Assembly (NCBI RefSeq): GCF_002102265.1
Contig: NZ_LQPG01000010.1
Span: 280,459 to 344,458, forward strand
Length of the DNA stretch: 64,000 nucleotides
Direction: 5' to 3'
Source: Mycolicibacter longobardus
GTDB taxonomy: Bacteria > Actinomycetota > Actinomycetes > Mycobacteriales > Mycobacteriaceae
A model generated the notes under the pieces. That model did no database searches. It was not told the DNA's origin and saw only the letters and a list, made by a program, of their open reading frames with translations. Position 1 is the stretch's first letter. Each line of letters starts with the position of its first letter. Both the position numbers and the translations under genes were made by a program. Shown piece after piece: positions 8,583 through 17,428 of this stretch.

Positions 8583-10673
8583 TCAGTTTTCCAGGGTTCG
8601 CTCGGCGGCGGCGACGACGGCGCCGGCGGTCAGACCGAACTCACGGAACAGCGTTTGGTAGTCGGCGGATTCGCCGTAGCGCTCGATGGAGACGATCTCG
8701 CCGGTGTCGCCGACCAGCTTGTGCCAGCACTGGGCGATACCGGCTTCGACGGCCACCCGAGCCGACACCGACGGCGGCAACACCGCGTCGCGGTAGTCGG
8801 CCGGTTGCGCCTCGAACCACTCCAGACACGTCATCGACACCACGCGGGCGTTGATGTCCTTGTCCGCCAAGAGTTTCTGCGCCTCCACGGCGAGCTGCAC
8901 CTCCGAGCCGGTGGCGATGATCACCACATCCGGCTCGGTGTCGTCGGCGCCGCCCAAGATGTAGCCGCCGCGCGCGACGCCCTCGGCGTCGGTGCCCTCC
9001 AGGACCGGCACATTCTGCCGGGTCAGGATCAGCCCGACCGGCCCGCTGTCCGCGCCGCGAGCCAGCACGGTGTGCCAGGCATAGGCCGTCTCGTTGGCGT
9101 CGGCCGGACGCACCACCGACAGTCGCGGGATGGCACGCAGCGCCGACAGATGTTCGATGGGCTGGTGGGTGGGGCCGTCCTCACCGAGCCCGATCGAGTC
9201 GTGCGTCCACACGTAAATCGGGTCGATGTCCATCAGTGCCGCCAGCCGGACCGCGGGCCGCATGTAGTCGGAGAACTGCAGGAAGGTGCCGCCGTAGGCA
9301 CGGGTGGGCCCGTGCAGCACGATGCCGGACAGGATCGAGCCCATCGCGTGCTCGCGGATCCCGAAGTGCAGCGTGCGGCCGTACGGGTCGGCGGTGTACT
9401 CGCCGGTGGAGATCGACGCCGGCCCGAACGACTTGACACCGTCCATTGTGGTGTTGTTGCTGCCCGCCAGATCGGCTGAGCCGCCCCACAATTCGGGAAG
9501 CTTCGGCCCAACCGCGGCGAGCACCTTGCCGGAGGCGGCGCGGGTGGCCACCGCCTTGGAGCCGGGCTCCCAGTACGGCAGCTCGGCGTCCCAGCCCTGC
9601 GGCAGCTCACCGGCGAGCAACCGGTCCAGCAGCGCCTTCCGCTCCGGCTCGCGGGCCGCCCACGCCTCGAACTGCGCCTGCCAGTCGGCGTGGGCCTGCT
9701 TGCCGCGCGCCACCAACCCGCGGGTGTGGGTGATCACGTCCTCGCGGACGTCGAACGACTTGTCCGGGTCGAACCCGAGCGCGGACTTGGTGGCGGCCAC
9801 CTCGTCGCCGCCGAGCGCCGAACCGTGGATGGCGCCGGTGTTCATCTTGCCCGGGGACGGGTAGCCGATGATGGTGCGCAGCGAGATGAACGAAGGCTTG
9901 TCGGTGACGGCCTTCGCCTTGGCGATCGCCTCCTCGATGCCGGCCACGTTCTCGCCGCCCTCGACTTCCTGGACGTGCCAGCCGTAGGACCGGTAGCGGG
10001 CGGCGGTGTCCTCGCACATCGCGATCGCGGTGTCGTCCTCGATCGAGATCTTGTTGTGGTCGTAGAAGACGATCAGATTGCCCAGCTGCTGAACCCCCGC
10101 CAGCGACGACGCCTCACTGGTGACGCCCTCCTGGATGTCACCGTCCGAGGCGATCACGTAGATGAAGTGGTCGAACGGGCTTTCGCCCGGTGCGGTGTCC
10201 GGGTCGAACAGCCCGCGCTCGTAGCGCGCGGCCATCGCCATGCCGACCGCTGAGGCCAGGCCCTGACCGAGCGGGCCGGTGGTGATCTCCACACCCTTGG
10301 TGTGCCGGAACTCCGGGTGTCCCGGGGTTTTGGAGCCCCAGGTGCGCAGCGCCTCGAGGTCAGCCAGCTCCAGCCCGAAACCGCCCAGGTAGAGCTGGAC
10401 GTACAGGGTGAGGCTCGAGTGCCCGCAGGACAGCACGAACCGGTCGCGGCCCAGCCATTCGGTGTCGGACGGGTCGTGGCGCATCACCCGCTGGAACAGC
10501 GTGTAGGCCAGCGGTGCCAGGCTCATCGCGGTGCCCGGGTGGCCGTTGCCGACCTTCTGTACCGCGTCGGCGGCCAGCACCCGGGCGGTGTCGACCGCGA
10601 CGGAGTCGATCTCAGCCCAGTCTGCGGGGTGGTGCGGGCGAGTAAGGGCGGAGATCTCTGCAGCAGTGGTCAC
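8583..10673 (-). CDS. tkt: Transketolase
   Basis: 696 residues, normal transketolase length. The N-terminal domain has the GHPGTAMSLAPLAYTLF segment and the thiamine-diphosphate motif (ASDGDIQEGVTSEAS, ending at YDHN). The pyrimidine domain has LHFGIREHAMGSI. It transfers two-carbon units in the non-oxidative pentose-phosphate pathway. It is the first gene of the leftward operon; the GTG at 10673 is preceded by a GAGG-containing stretch. The 161 bp to ctaB hold the divergent promoters. Confidence 0.95.
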   Translation of the reverse strand: MTTAAEISALTRPHHPADWAEIDSVAVDTARVLAADAVQKVGNGHPGTAMSLAPLAYTLFQRVMRHDPSDTEWLGRDRFVLSCGHSSLTLYVQLYLGGFGLELADLEALRTWGSKTPGHPEFRHTKGVEITTGPLGQGLASAVGMAMAARYERGLFDPDTAPGESPFDHFIYVIASDGDIQEGVTSEASSLAGVQQLGNLIVFYDHNKISIEDDTAIAMCEDTAARYRSYGWHVQEVEGGENVAGIEEAIAKAKAVTDKPSFISLRTIIGYPSPGKMNTGAIHGSALGGDEVAATKSALGFDPDKSFDVREDVITHTRGLVARGKQAHADWQAQFEAWAAREPERKALLDRLLAGELPQGWDAELPYWEPGSKAVATRAASGKVLAAVGPKLPELWGGSADLAGSNNTTMDGVKSFGPASISTGEYTADPYGRTLHFGIREHAMGSILSGIVLHGPTRAYGGTFLQFSDYMRPAVRLAALMDIDPIYVWTHDSIGLGEDGPTHQPIEHLSALRAIPRLSVVRPADANETAYAWHTVLARGADSGPVGLILTRQNVPVLEGTDAEGVARGGYILGGADDTEPDVVIIATGSEVQLAVEAQKLLADKDINARVVSMTCLEWFEAQPADYRDAVLPPSVSARVAVEAGIAQCWHKLVGDTGEIVSIERYGESADYQTLFREFGLTAGAVVAAAERTLEN

Positions 10674-10834
10674 GAACTTCAGGTCCTCATCTTCGAGATT
10701 TGGCTAGACGAGCCGGGGTGGTTGTCAGCCTAATCGCCGTCAATTGACCCTGCGATTCGGCCGACCCGGCCAGGCGGTCTACCATCGTCCGTAGTAGAAG
10801 CTGGCGTCGCAGCTGCCATCCTAGGAGTCATCAC

Positions 10835-11758
10835 GTGAGTATTCGCGAGCGCGCGCAGCCGCGCCGAATACGCGCAATACGCAGCACGTTGTTGGCGTAT
10901 CTGTCACTGACCAAGCCGCGGATCATCGAGTTGCTGCTGGTCACCACCATTCCGGCGATGCTGCTTGCCGACCGCGGCACGGTGAATCCGCTGCTGATCT
11001 TCAACACCATGATCGGCGGGATGTTGGCCGCTGCGGGCGCCCACGCCCTGAACTGCGTCGTCGATGCCGACATCGACAAGGTGATGAAGCGCACGGCGCG
11101 CCGGCCGCTGGCTCGCGAGGTGGTGCCGACCCGCAACGCGCTGATCTTCGGCCTGGCCCTCAGTGCGGTCTCCTTCGTCTGGCTGTGGCGCACAACCAAC
11201 CTGATGTCCGGTGTGCTGGCGGTGGCCACCATCGCGTTCTACGTGTTCGGCTACTCGATGCTGCTCAAGCGCCGCACCTCGCAGAACGTGGTGTGGGGCG
11301 GGGCGGCCGGCTGCATGCCGGTGGTGATCGGCTGGTCGGCGGTGACCGGCACCATCGGCTGGCCGGCGCTGGTGATGTTTTTGGTGATCTTCTTCTGGAC
11401 GCCGCCGCACACCTGGGCGCTGGCGATGCGCTACAAGGAGGACTACGCGGCGGCAGGGGTGCCGATGCTGCCGGTGGTCGCCAGTGAACGCGTCGTCACC
11501 CACCGGATCGTGGTCTACACCTGGGCGACGGTGATCGCCACGCTGGCGCTGGTGCCCGCCGCCGGGTGGCTGTACGCCGCCGTGGCGTCGCTGGCCGGGG
11601 CATGGTTCCTGGTCATGGCGCACCAGCTCTACGCCGGTGTCCGCCGCGGCGAACCGGTCAAGCCGCTGCGGCTGTTCCTGCAGTCGAACAACTACCTGGC
11701 GGCGGTGTTCTGCGCGCTGGCGGTGGACTCGGCGATCGGTCTGCCCACGCTGTTCTGA
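10835..11758 (+). CDS. ctaB: Protoheme IX farnesyltransferase (heme O synthase)
   Basis: 307 residues with about eight to nine hydrophobic segments. It attaches farnesyl to protoheme to make heme O for cytochrome c oxidase. The prenyltransferase metal-binding motif is [19 protein letters not shown] near residue 70, and a second conserved loop is near [17 protein letters not shown] at 10835 follows AGGAG. It is divergent from tkt as in M. tuberculosis, but no PE_PGRS gene separates the two. CtaA, which uses the product, is encoded at 15629-16582. Confidence 0.94.
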   Translation: MSIRERAQPRRIRAIRSTLLAYLSLTKPRIIELLLVTTIPAMLLADRGTVNPLLIFNTMIGGMLAAAGAHALNCVVDADIDKVMKRTARRPLAREVVPTRNALIFGLALSAVSFVWLWRTTNLMSGVLAVATIAFYVFGYSMLLKRRTSQNVVWGGAAGCMPVVIGWSAVTGTIGWPALVMFLVIFFWTPPHTWALAMRYKEDYAAAGVPMLPVVASERVVTHRIVVYTWATVIATLALVPAAGWLYAAVASLAGAWFLVMAHQLYAGVRRGEPVKPLRLFLQSNNYLAAVFCALAVDSAIGLPTLF

Positions 11759-11765
11759 GCCCTCG

Positions 11766-12242
11766 CTATCGCCGGTCCCACTCGAATCGGGTCTCCGGGC
11801 CCTGGCGAAGTGCCGCGGCGATGCGCTCATGCATGCGCCTCGGCATCTCCGGCAGCGCGGAGAGCTCCCACCAGCGCGCGTCGGTGCTCTCGTCGTCGGC
11901 CGGGTAGGGGTTGCCTGCCACCCAGCGCATGACGAATACGTGGTCGAGGTACTGGGCCTGATCGCCGTTGACGTGGGTCACCGGTGCGGTGGTGTGCACC
12001 CAGGCCAGCCGTTCGGGCGCCGCGGTGACACCGGTCTCCTCGGCGACCTCCCGGACCGCGGCGTCGGCCGGCTCCTCGCCGGGATCGACGATCCCGGTCA
12101 CCGGCGCCCAGACGCCGTTGTCGGCCCGCTTCACCAGTAGCACCTCGTCGCCGCGGATCACCACCGCCGTCACTCCGATCAGCCACAGCGGGTCATGGCC
12201 GATATGTGCCCGGAGATCGACGATGAACTGCGGAGTCGGCAT
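11766..12242 (-). CDS. NUDIX hydrolase
   Basis: 158 residues from the ATG at 12242, where homologous NUDIX proteins usually begin (PTPQFIVDLRAHIGHDPLWL). Starts at 12272 (ATG) and 12284 (GTG) are possible. The full NUDIX box is present (GIVDPGEEPADAAVREV then AEETGV), with the Mg-binding REVAEE core. Such enzymes cleave nucleoside diphosphates linked to a further moiety; the substrate cannot be inferred. It converges on ctaB with a 7-bp gap and is divergent from the PPE gene. Confidence 0.85.
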   Translation of the reverse strand: MPTPQFIVDLRAHIGHDPLWLIGVTAVVIRGDEVLLVKRADNGVWAPVTGIVDPGEEPADAAVREVAEETGVTAAPERLAWVHTTAPVTHVNGDQAQYLDHVFVMRWVAGNPYPADDESTDARWWELSALPEMPRRMHERIAAALRQGPETRFEWDRR

Positions 12243-12320
12243 GTGATCGATCGTGCCAGCCGACTTGCTCATTCTTCGCGACACCGAGAAGAGTTTGGCA
12301 ACCCGAAACTAAAGATTCGC

Positions 12321-12326
12321 TAGAGT
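12321..12326 (+). promoter_or_regulatory. -10 element of the PPE gene, probably leaderless
   Basis: TAGAGT lies eight bases before the GTG start at 12335. This is the spacing of mycobacterial leaderless promoters, in which transcription starts at the first base of the start codon. No Shine-Dalgarno sequence is visible between them. Confidence 0.5.
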
Positions 12327-12334
12327 GAATTCTT

Positions 12335-13954
12335 GTGTTTGGACCGCTGTGGATGGCGTCGCCGCCGGAGGTGCACGCAACGCTGCTCAGCAGCGGGCCC
12401 GGCCCCGGGCCGCTGCTGGCTGCTGCGGCGGCGTGGTCGGCGTTGAGCCTGGAGTACGCCCAGGTCGCCGAGGAACTCCAAGCAGTGGTGGGCGCGACGG
12501 TGGGTGCGGCGTGGCAGGGGGAGGCAGCGTTGCGCTACGAAGCGGCGCACCAGCCATACCTGGCGTGGTTGACGCGCGCCGCCGCCGAGAGCGCACACAT
12601 GGCTGCGGCGCACGAATCGGCGGCGGCCGCCTACGTCACGGCGTTGGCGGCCATGCCCACGCTGCCGGAGCTGGCCGCAAACCACGCCACTCATGGCGTA
12701 CTGATCGCCACGAACTTCTTTGGGATCAACACCATTCCGATTGCACTCAACGAAGCCGACTATCTCCGCATGTGGGTGCAGGCCGCCACGGTTATGGCGA
12801 CCTATCAAGCTGTCAGCGAGGCCACCCTGGCCGGCGCCCCCCGCGCCGCTCATGTGGCCCCTATTCAGAAGGCGGAGTCCGGTCCGGCTTGGTGGTCGCC
12901 GCAACCGATCACCGAGAACCCCCTGCAGGGCCTACTCGATGTCCTCGAACCATTCCTGAAAAGCCTCGGTCTAGGAGACGGCTTCGCTGGGCCCGACCGC
13001 GTCACCAACGCGGTGACAACCGTCGTCGCGGAATTCCTGCAGAACTTCGGGCTCCATTGGGACCCGGCCGCCGGAACACTCAACGGCCTCGACTATGAGC
13101 TCTACGTCGATGCCACCCAACCGATCTGGTACCTCGTGCGAACTCTGGAGCTGTACCAGGACTTCCTGGCTATCACCCAGGACCCGAGTCAGATCATCCC
13201 GGCGCTGCAGTACTTCGCCGCCCTGGTGCTGTTCGACTGGCCCACCCATATCGCCCAGTTGCTGCAGGCGATAAGCCAGCCGGCGCTGGTGGCCGCCGCG
13301 GCGGGCGCGGTGGTCGCGCCTGTCGGCGGCCTGGGTGGCCTCGCCGGCCTGGCCGGGTTGGCTCAACCGGTGCCCGCGAGTGCCGCTGCGCCGGTGAGCC
13401 CGCTGACTCCGGTGGTCGTTGCCGACGTACCGGCTGTCGCGGTCGGCCCAGCGGTGGCGGCTGCCCCGCCGCCGCCGGCCCCGCCGCCGGCTGCCGCTCC
13501 GGCCGGTGCGGCGCCGGCGCCTCCGGCTCCAGCGCCGCCCGCGACCGTGCCCGCCGGTGCCCCGCTGTTCCCCTACCTGGTCGGGGGCGGGCCCCGGATC
13601 GACTACGGATCGGGGCTCGGAGCCCACGCCGCCGCCGCGGACAGCGCCAAGCGGAAGACCCCCACCCCGGAGGCCGCCTCGGCCGCGGCGGCAGCGGAAT
13701 CCCGCCGGGCCAGACGCCTCCGGCGGCGCAAAACCAGACCGGGGCACGGTGACGCCGCGATGAATCTGACCGTCGGGGTGACCCCGGACTGGGAACCGGC
13801 ACCGGTGTCCGATCACGGTGCCGGGGATCTGGGACGCACCGGCAGTGTGCAGGCCGCCGGCAGCCGCGCGACCGGGCTCACCCGGCTGGAAGGGGCGGAG
13901 TTCGCCGACGGCCCCCGGGTGCCGCTACTTCCCGACGGCTGGAAGGCCGGCTAA
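12335..13954 (+). CDS. PPE family protein, PPW subfamily
   Basis: 539 residues. The N-terminal PPE domain spans about residues 1-175, with Pro-Pro-Glu at residues 10-12 and the W-x-G type motif AWQG at 59-62. A Pro/Ala-rich low-complexity stretch follows at about 375-410, and a basic segment (ESRRARRLRRRKTRPG) comes after it. The C-terminus (AEFADGPRVPLLPDGW) fits the PxxPxxW signature of the PPE-PPW subfamily. PPE proteins are type VII secretion substrates, usually paired with a PE protein, but no PE gene lies beside it. The 3' end overlaps the convergent qor gene by four bases. Confidence 0.9.
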   Translation: MFGPLWMASPPEVHATLLSSGPGPGPLLAAAAAWSALSLEYAQVAEELQAVVGATVGAAWQGEAALRYEAAHQPYLAWLTRAAAESAHMAAAHESAAAAYVTALAAMPTLPELAANHATHGVLIATNFFGINTIPIALNEADYLRMWVQAATVMATYQAVSEATLAGAPRAAHVAPIQKAESGPAWWSPQPITENPLQGLLDVLEPFLKSLGLGDGFAGPDRVTNAVTTVVAEFLQNFGLHWDPAAGTLNGLDYELYVDATQPIWYLVRTLELYQDFLAITQDPSQIIPALQYFAALVLFDWPTHIAQLLQAISQPALVAAAAGAVVAPVGGLGGLAGLAGLAQPVPASAAAPVSPLTPVVVADVPAVAVGPAVAAAPPPPAPPPAAAPAGAAPAPPAPAPPATVPAGAPLFPYLVGGGPRIDYGSGLGAHAAAADSAKRKTPTPEAASAAAAAESRRARRLRRRKTRPGHGDAAMNLTVGVTPDWEPAPVSDHGAGDLGRTGSVQAAGSRATGLTRLEGAEFADGPRVPLLPDGWKAG

Positions 13955-14934
13955 GGGTCGAGCACGATCGAGCCCACCGTGCGGCGAGCCTGCAGGTCCC
14001 GGTGGGCTTCGGCCGCGTCGGCAAGCGGGTAGTGCCGGCTCACCGTGACCTCAAGCGTTCCGTCTCCGATCGCCTCGAACAGTTCCCCGGCGCGCCAGGC
14101 GAATTCCGGTGCGGTGCGGGTGAAATGAGCCAGATTGGGCCGCGTCAGGTACACCGATCCCGCGGCGTTGAGCCGCTGCGGATCGACCGGCGGCACCGGT
14201 CCGCTGGCCGCGCCGAACAACGCCAGCGTGCCCCGTACCGCCAGGCTCGCCAGGCTGGCGTCGAACGTCGCCGCGCCCACCCCGTCGTACACCGCAACCA
14301 CCCCGCCGCCGGTCAACTCCCGGATGCGGGCGCCGAATGCGGCCGCGGCCTCGCTGTCCGAGCCGGGGTAGTCGAGCACCTCGACGGCGCCGGCCCGACG
14401 CGACAACTCGGCCTTGGCCGGGCTGGACACCGTGGTGATCACCCGGGCCCCGAGCGCGGTGGCCCACTGGGTCAGGATGAGCCCCACGCCGCCGGCCCCG
14501 GCATGCAGCAGGACGGTGTCGTCGGGCTGCACCGGATACACCGACTTGATCAGATAGTGCGCCGTCAGGCCCTTGAGCAGTGCGGCGGCGGCCACGCCGG
14601 AGTCAACGCCGGCCGGAATGTGCGCCACCAAAGATGCCGGCGCCGTGCAGTATTGGGCGTAGGCACCGGTCGCAGCAGCGCTTGCCACACGGTCGCCGAC
14701 TTCGAATGCGGTGACCCCCGCCCCGACCTCGGCCACGGTGCCGGCCGCCTCATTGCCGACCACGAACGGCAGCTCGGCGGGGTAGATCCCGGAGCGGAAA
14801 TAGGTGTCGATGTAGTTGACCCCGACGGCCTCGACCCGGATCAAGACCTCACCGGAAGCGGGGGACGGTTGTGGTCTGTCGACATAGCTCAGGACCTCGG
14901 GTCCACCGGTCGCGGCGACTTCTACGGCGTGCAT
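13951..14934 (-). CDS. qor: NADPH:quinone oxidoreductase (zinc-free MDR family)
   Basis: 327 residues, a medium-chain dehydrogenase/reductase of the quinone oxidoreductase type. Seen are the GroES-like N-terminal domain (GVNYIDTYFRSGIYP near residue 40), the nucleotide-binding glycine motif LLHAGAGGVGLILTQWA, and a conserved block (SLAVRGTLALFGAASGPVPP). Zinc ligands of alcohol dehydrogenases are absent, as expected. The closest match I recall is Rv1454c (qor). ATG at 14934 gives the same length as that protein; an upstream start at 14946 would add four residues. Confidence 0.92.
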   Translation of the reverse strand: MHAVEVAATGGPEVLSYVDRPQPSPASGEVLIRVEAVGVNYIDTYFRSGIYPAELPFVVGNEAAGTVAEVGAGVTAFEVGDRVASAAATGAYAQYCTAPASLVAHIPAGVDSGVAAAALLKGLTAHYLIKSVYPVQPDDTVLLHAGAGGVGLILTQWATALGARVITTVSSPAKAELSRRAGAVEVLDYPGSDSEAAAAFGARIRELTGGGVVAVYDGVGAATFDASLASLAVRGTLALFGAASGPVPPVDPQRLNAAGSVYLTRPNLAHFTRTAPEFAWRAGELFEAIGDGTLEVTVSRHYPLADAAEAHRDLQARRTVGSIVLDP

Positions 14935-14965
14935 GGTGACTATCATCTCCGAATGTGAGGTCCGC

Positions 14966-15673
14966 ATGAAGCTGGCCCGGCCCGACATCTTTCATCCGCG
15001 CATCGTGCTGGCGGAAGATTCGGGGCGCGGGTCCGAAGACGACGGTCGCGATGACGCCGACGACGACGCCGGCTTGATCGCTGCGCTGCGACACCGCGGG
15101 CTGCACGCCCGCCGACTGCCGTGGGACGACCCGGAGACCCTCGAAGCCGACCTGGTGATTCTGCGGACGACCGGCGGCGGCCCGGCCCGGCGCGCAGAAT
15201 TCGCCGCCTGGACCAAGCGGGTGCGCAATCTGTTGAACCCACCCGAAGTGGTGGCCTGGAACGCCGACCGCCGCTACCTGGCCGACTTGCAGTGCGACGG
15301 AGTGCCGACCTCGACCGGGCACCCGGCGGCGGAGGTGACGTCGCTGGTGTTCTTCGGCGCAGGACGGTCGCATGCCTTCGGAGCCGCGGGCGCCGACCCC
15401 GACTTCGAACTGTGGGATGTGGGACGTGCCGCCCTGCGCGCGGCCGCGGAACGACTGAGCATCCGGATCGAGGAGTTGCTCTACGCGCGTGCCGACGTGG
15501 CGGGAACCACCGCGGATGCGTGCCTGATGAGCCTGGATCTGATTGCACCGCAATTGGGTTGGCGTGAACTCGACGCCGAAGAACGGGACCTGGCACAGCG
15601 CCGATTCGCGGTGGAGGTCTCCTCGGCGCTAGAGCGGCTCGGGCTGGGCCCGCTCGCGCAGCGACGCCCATAG
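14966..15673 (+). CDS. Rv1455-like protein, apparently a degenerate ATP-grasp protein
   Basis: 235 residues from the ATG at 14966 (AGG upstream). A longer start at 14933 exists but overlaps the divergent qor start. The N-terminal third (PDIFHPRIVLAEDS, then WTKRVRNLLNPPEVVAWNAD) and C-terminal third (DFELWDVGRAALRAAAERL, then RFAVEVSSALERLGLGPL) resemble roughly 300-residue actinobacterial ATP-grasp proteins. The central nucleotide-binding part seems missing between GVPT and SLVFFGAGRSHAF, without a frameshift. It lies divergent from qor and overlaps ctaA by 45 bp tail to tail. Function unknown. Confidence 0.7.
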   Translation: MKLARPDIFHPRIVLAEDSGRGSEDDGRDDADDDAGLIAALRHRGLHARRLPWDDPETLEADLVILRTTGGGPARRAEFAAWTKRVRNLLNPPEVVAWNADRRYLADLQCDGVPTSTGHPAAEVTSLVFFGAGRSHAFGAAGADPDFELWDVGRAALRAAAERLSIRIEELLYARADVAGTTADACLMSLDLIAPQLGWRELDAEERDLAQRRFAVEVSSALERLGLGPLAQRRP

Positions 15674-16582
15674 CGCCGCGGTGGCTCCGGTGACCAGCAC
15701 GGCGCCCGCAACGTGCATGGTGACCAGTACGGCGGGCACCCCGGTGAAGTATTGGACGACGCCGATCAGTCCCTGCCCCAAGGTCAGTGCTATCACCACG
15801 GCCAGCCGGCGCGGCACCGGTTTGGCCGCCCGCACCGCCGCCAACCCGAAGCCCAGGCCCACCACCAGCCCGAGGAAACCGATCAGCAGGGACTCGTGCA
15901 GGTGGGCCAGCGTGGCGACCTCCACCTTGAGGCGGGCCACCGTGCGGGTCGCGCTCTTGTCCCCGGCGTGTGGGCCGGCGGCGGTCACCAGGGTTCCGGT
16001 CACCAGCACGGCGGCCAGTATGGCGGCGCACAGCGCGGTCAACCGCCGCAACGGCGCCGGGACCAGCTCGATCACCAAGGCCCCGCCCTCGAAGTCGGGC
16101 TCACCGACCTTCACGTAGAACAGCACCGCCAGCCACACCATCAGCATCGAGACCAGCAGGTGCACGGCCACCGTCCACCAGGCCAGCCCGGTGCGCACGG
16201 TGATGCCGCCGATCACCGCCTGGAGCACTGTGGAGCCCGGCATCAGCCAGGCGTAGACCAGTACCTCGGTGCGCCGCCGCGCCCGGATCACGGCCAGCAC
16301 GGCCAGGGCCGCGGTGATGACGACCGCGAAAGTGACCATGCGGTTGCCGAACTCGATGGCCTGGTGAATCCGGGGCACCTCCGAGACCGCCACCGGTACA
16401 TAGCTGCCCGGGAAGCACTGCGGCCAGGTCGGGCAGCCGAGCCCGGATGCGGTGACGCGAACGATCGCGCCGGTGACCGCGATGAAACCCTGGGTGAACA
16501 CCACGGCGGCGGCCAGCCACCGCTGGGTGCGCAGGCCCGGTTCGGGCAGCAGGTCCACCAGGCGCATCAGGAACCGTCCCAC
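15629..16582 (-). CDS. ctaA: Heme A synthase (CtaA/COX15)
   Basis: 317 residues with eight predicted membrane helices in two similar halves. It oxidises the heme O methyl group to formyl, making heme A for the aa3 oxidase. The first half has TGAIVRVTASGLGCPTWPQC, which carries the paired cysteines of the extracytoplasmic loop, and IHQAIEFGNRM with a heme-ligand histidine. The second half has HLHESLLIGFLG and VTMHVAGAVLV. A GTG start at 16582 fits leaderless expression; ATG at 16567 is an alternative. Older M. tuberculosis annotation lists the ortholog Rv1456c as a transporter. Confidence 0.9.
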   Translation of the reverse strand: MGRFLMRLVDLLPEPGLRTQRWLAAAVVFTQGFIAVTGAIVRVTASGLGCPTWPQCFPGSYVPVAVSEVPRIHQAIEFGNRMVTFAVVITAALAVLAVIRARRRTEVLVYAWLMPGSTVLQAVIGGITVRTGLAWWTVAVHLLVSMLMVWLAVLFYVKVGEPDFEGGALVIELVPAPLRRLTALCAAILAAVLVTGTLVTAAGPHAGDKSATRTVARLKVEVATLAHLHESLLIGFLGLVVGLGFGLAAVRAAKPVPRRLAVVIALTLGQGLIGVVQYFTGVPAVLVTMHVAGAVLVTGATAALWASLRERAQPEPL

Positions 16583-16589
16583 GGGCCTG

Positions 16590-16595
16590 ATCGTA
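16590..16595 (-). promoter_or_regulatory. -10 element of ctaA, probably leaderless
   Basis: On the minus strand TACGAT lies seven bases before the GTG at 16582 in the 57-bp gap after the ABC permease gene. This spacing suggests that ctaA has its own leaderless promoter in addition to any read-through from mptB. Confidence 0.4.
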
Positions 16596-16639
16596 GAGGA
16601 TCGGTAACTACAGGCCGTAGTAGGCAGGGTGTGCGCCGG

Positions 16640-17428
16640 TCAGCTGAACCGGAACCACCGCACGGCTCCCACGGCCGCCAACACGCCCCACGCCGCCACC
16701 ACCGCGATGCCGAACCAGTCGACCGAGACGCTCAATGCCTGTGACAGCGCCTCGGTGAGGGCTCCCGACGGGGTCAGCCGCGCCAGCCAGCGGATGGTGT
16801 CGGGCACCAGGTCGGTTTCCACCGTCAGCGCGCCGAGTCCGCCGAACACGAACCACATCAGGTTGGCGGCGGCCAGCACGATCTCGGCTCGCAGACTGCC
16901 GCCGAGCAGCAGGCCCATGGCGGCGAAGCATGCGGTCCCCAGTGCGATGACGATCGCCCCGAGAGCCAGTCCGGCCATCGTCGGCCGCCAACCCAGCCCG
17001 ATGCCGATCGCCCCGAGCAGCACGGACTGCAACAGAACCACCGTCGCCACCGAGAGCGACTTGCCGGCGATGACGCCCCATACCGGTAGCGCGGTGGCGC
17101 CCAGCCGTTTCAGTGCCCCGTAGCGGCGGTCGAACGCCACGGCGATCGCCTGGCCGGTGAACGCGGTGGCGATCACCGCCAGCGACATGATCACCGGCAG
17201 CAGTGTGGTGGCGCGCTCGGCATGACCTTCCCCGAACGGGCCCAGCGGCAGCACCGACAGCCCGACCAGCAGGGTGATCGGGATGAACATGGTCAGCAGC
17301 AGCTGCTCGCCGTTGCGCAGCAGCAGGGTCAGCTCCAACCGGTACTGCGCGGCCAGCATGGCCGCCACGCCAGCCGGACGCGGGTCCGGGGTGAAGGTGC
17401 CGGGCGGGAACGCCTGATGGGTGGTCAT
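16640..17428 (-). CDS. ABC-2 type transporter permease
   Basis: 262 residues with about six membrane segments, typical of ABC-2 export permeases (LLLTMFIPITLLVGLSVL, then AFTGQAIAVAFDRRYGALKRLGA, the conserved cytoplasmic loop). It partners the ATPase encoded immediately upstream, whose stop codon overlaps its ATG as ATGA. Position and size match Rv1457c. The exported substrate is unknown; the neighbouring mptB and ctaA genes do not settle it. Confidence 0.9.
   Translation of the reverse strand: MTTHQAFPPGTFTPDPRPAGVAAMLAAQYRLELTLLLRNGEQLLLTMFIPITLLVGLSVLPLGPFGEGHAERATTLLPVIMSLAVIATAFTGQAIAVAFDRRYGALKRLGATALPVWGVIAGKSLSVATVVLLQSVLLGAIGIGLGWRPTMAGLALGAIVIALGTACFAAMGLLLGGSLRAEIVLAAANLMWFVFGGLGALTVETDLVPDTIRWLARLTPSGALTEALSQALSVSVDWFGIAVVAAWGVLAAVGAVRWFRFS

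Noticed and set aside
14933..14965. Earlier start (14933) for the Rv1455-like gene
   Set aside because: It overlaps the divergent qor start codon. The ATG at 14966 has a better ribosome-binding site and begins the conserved sequence.
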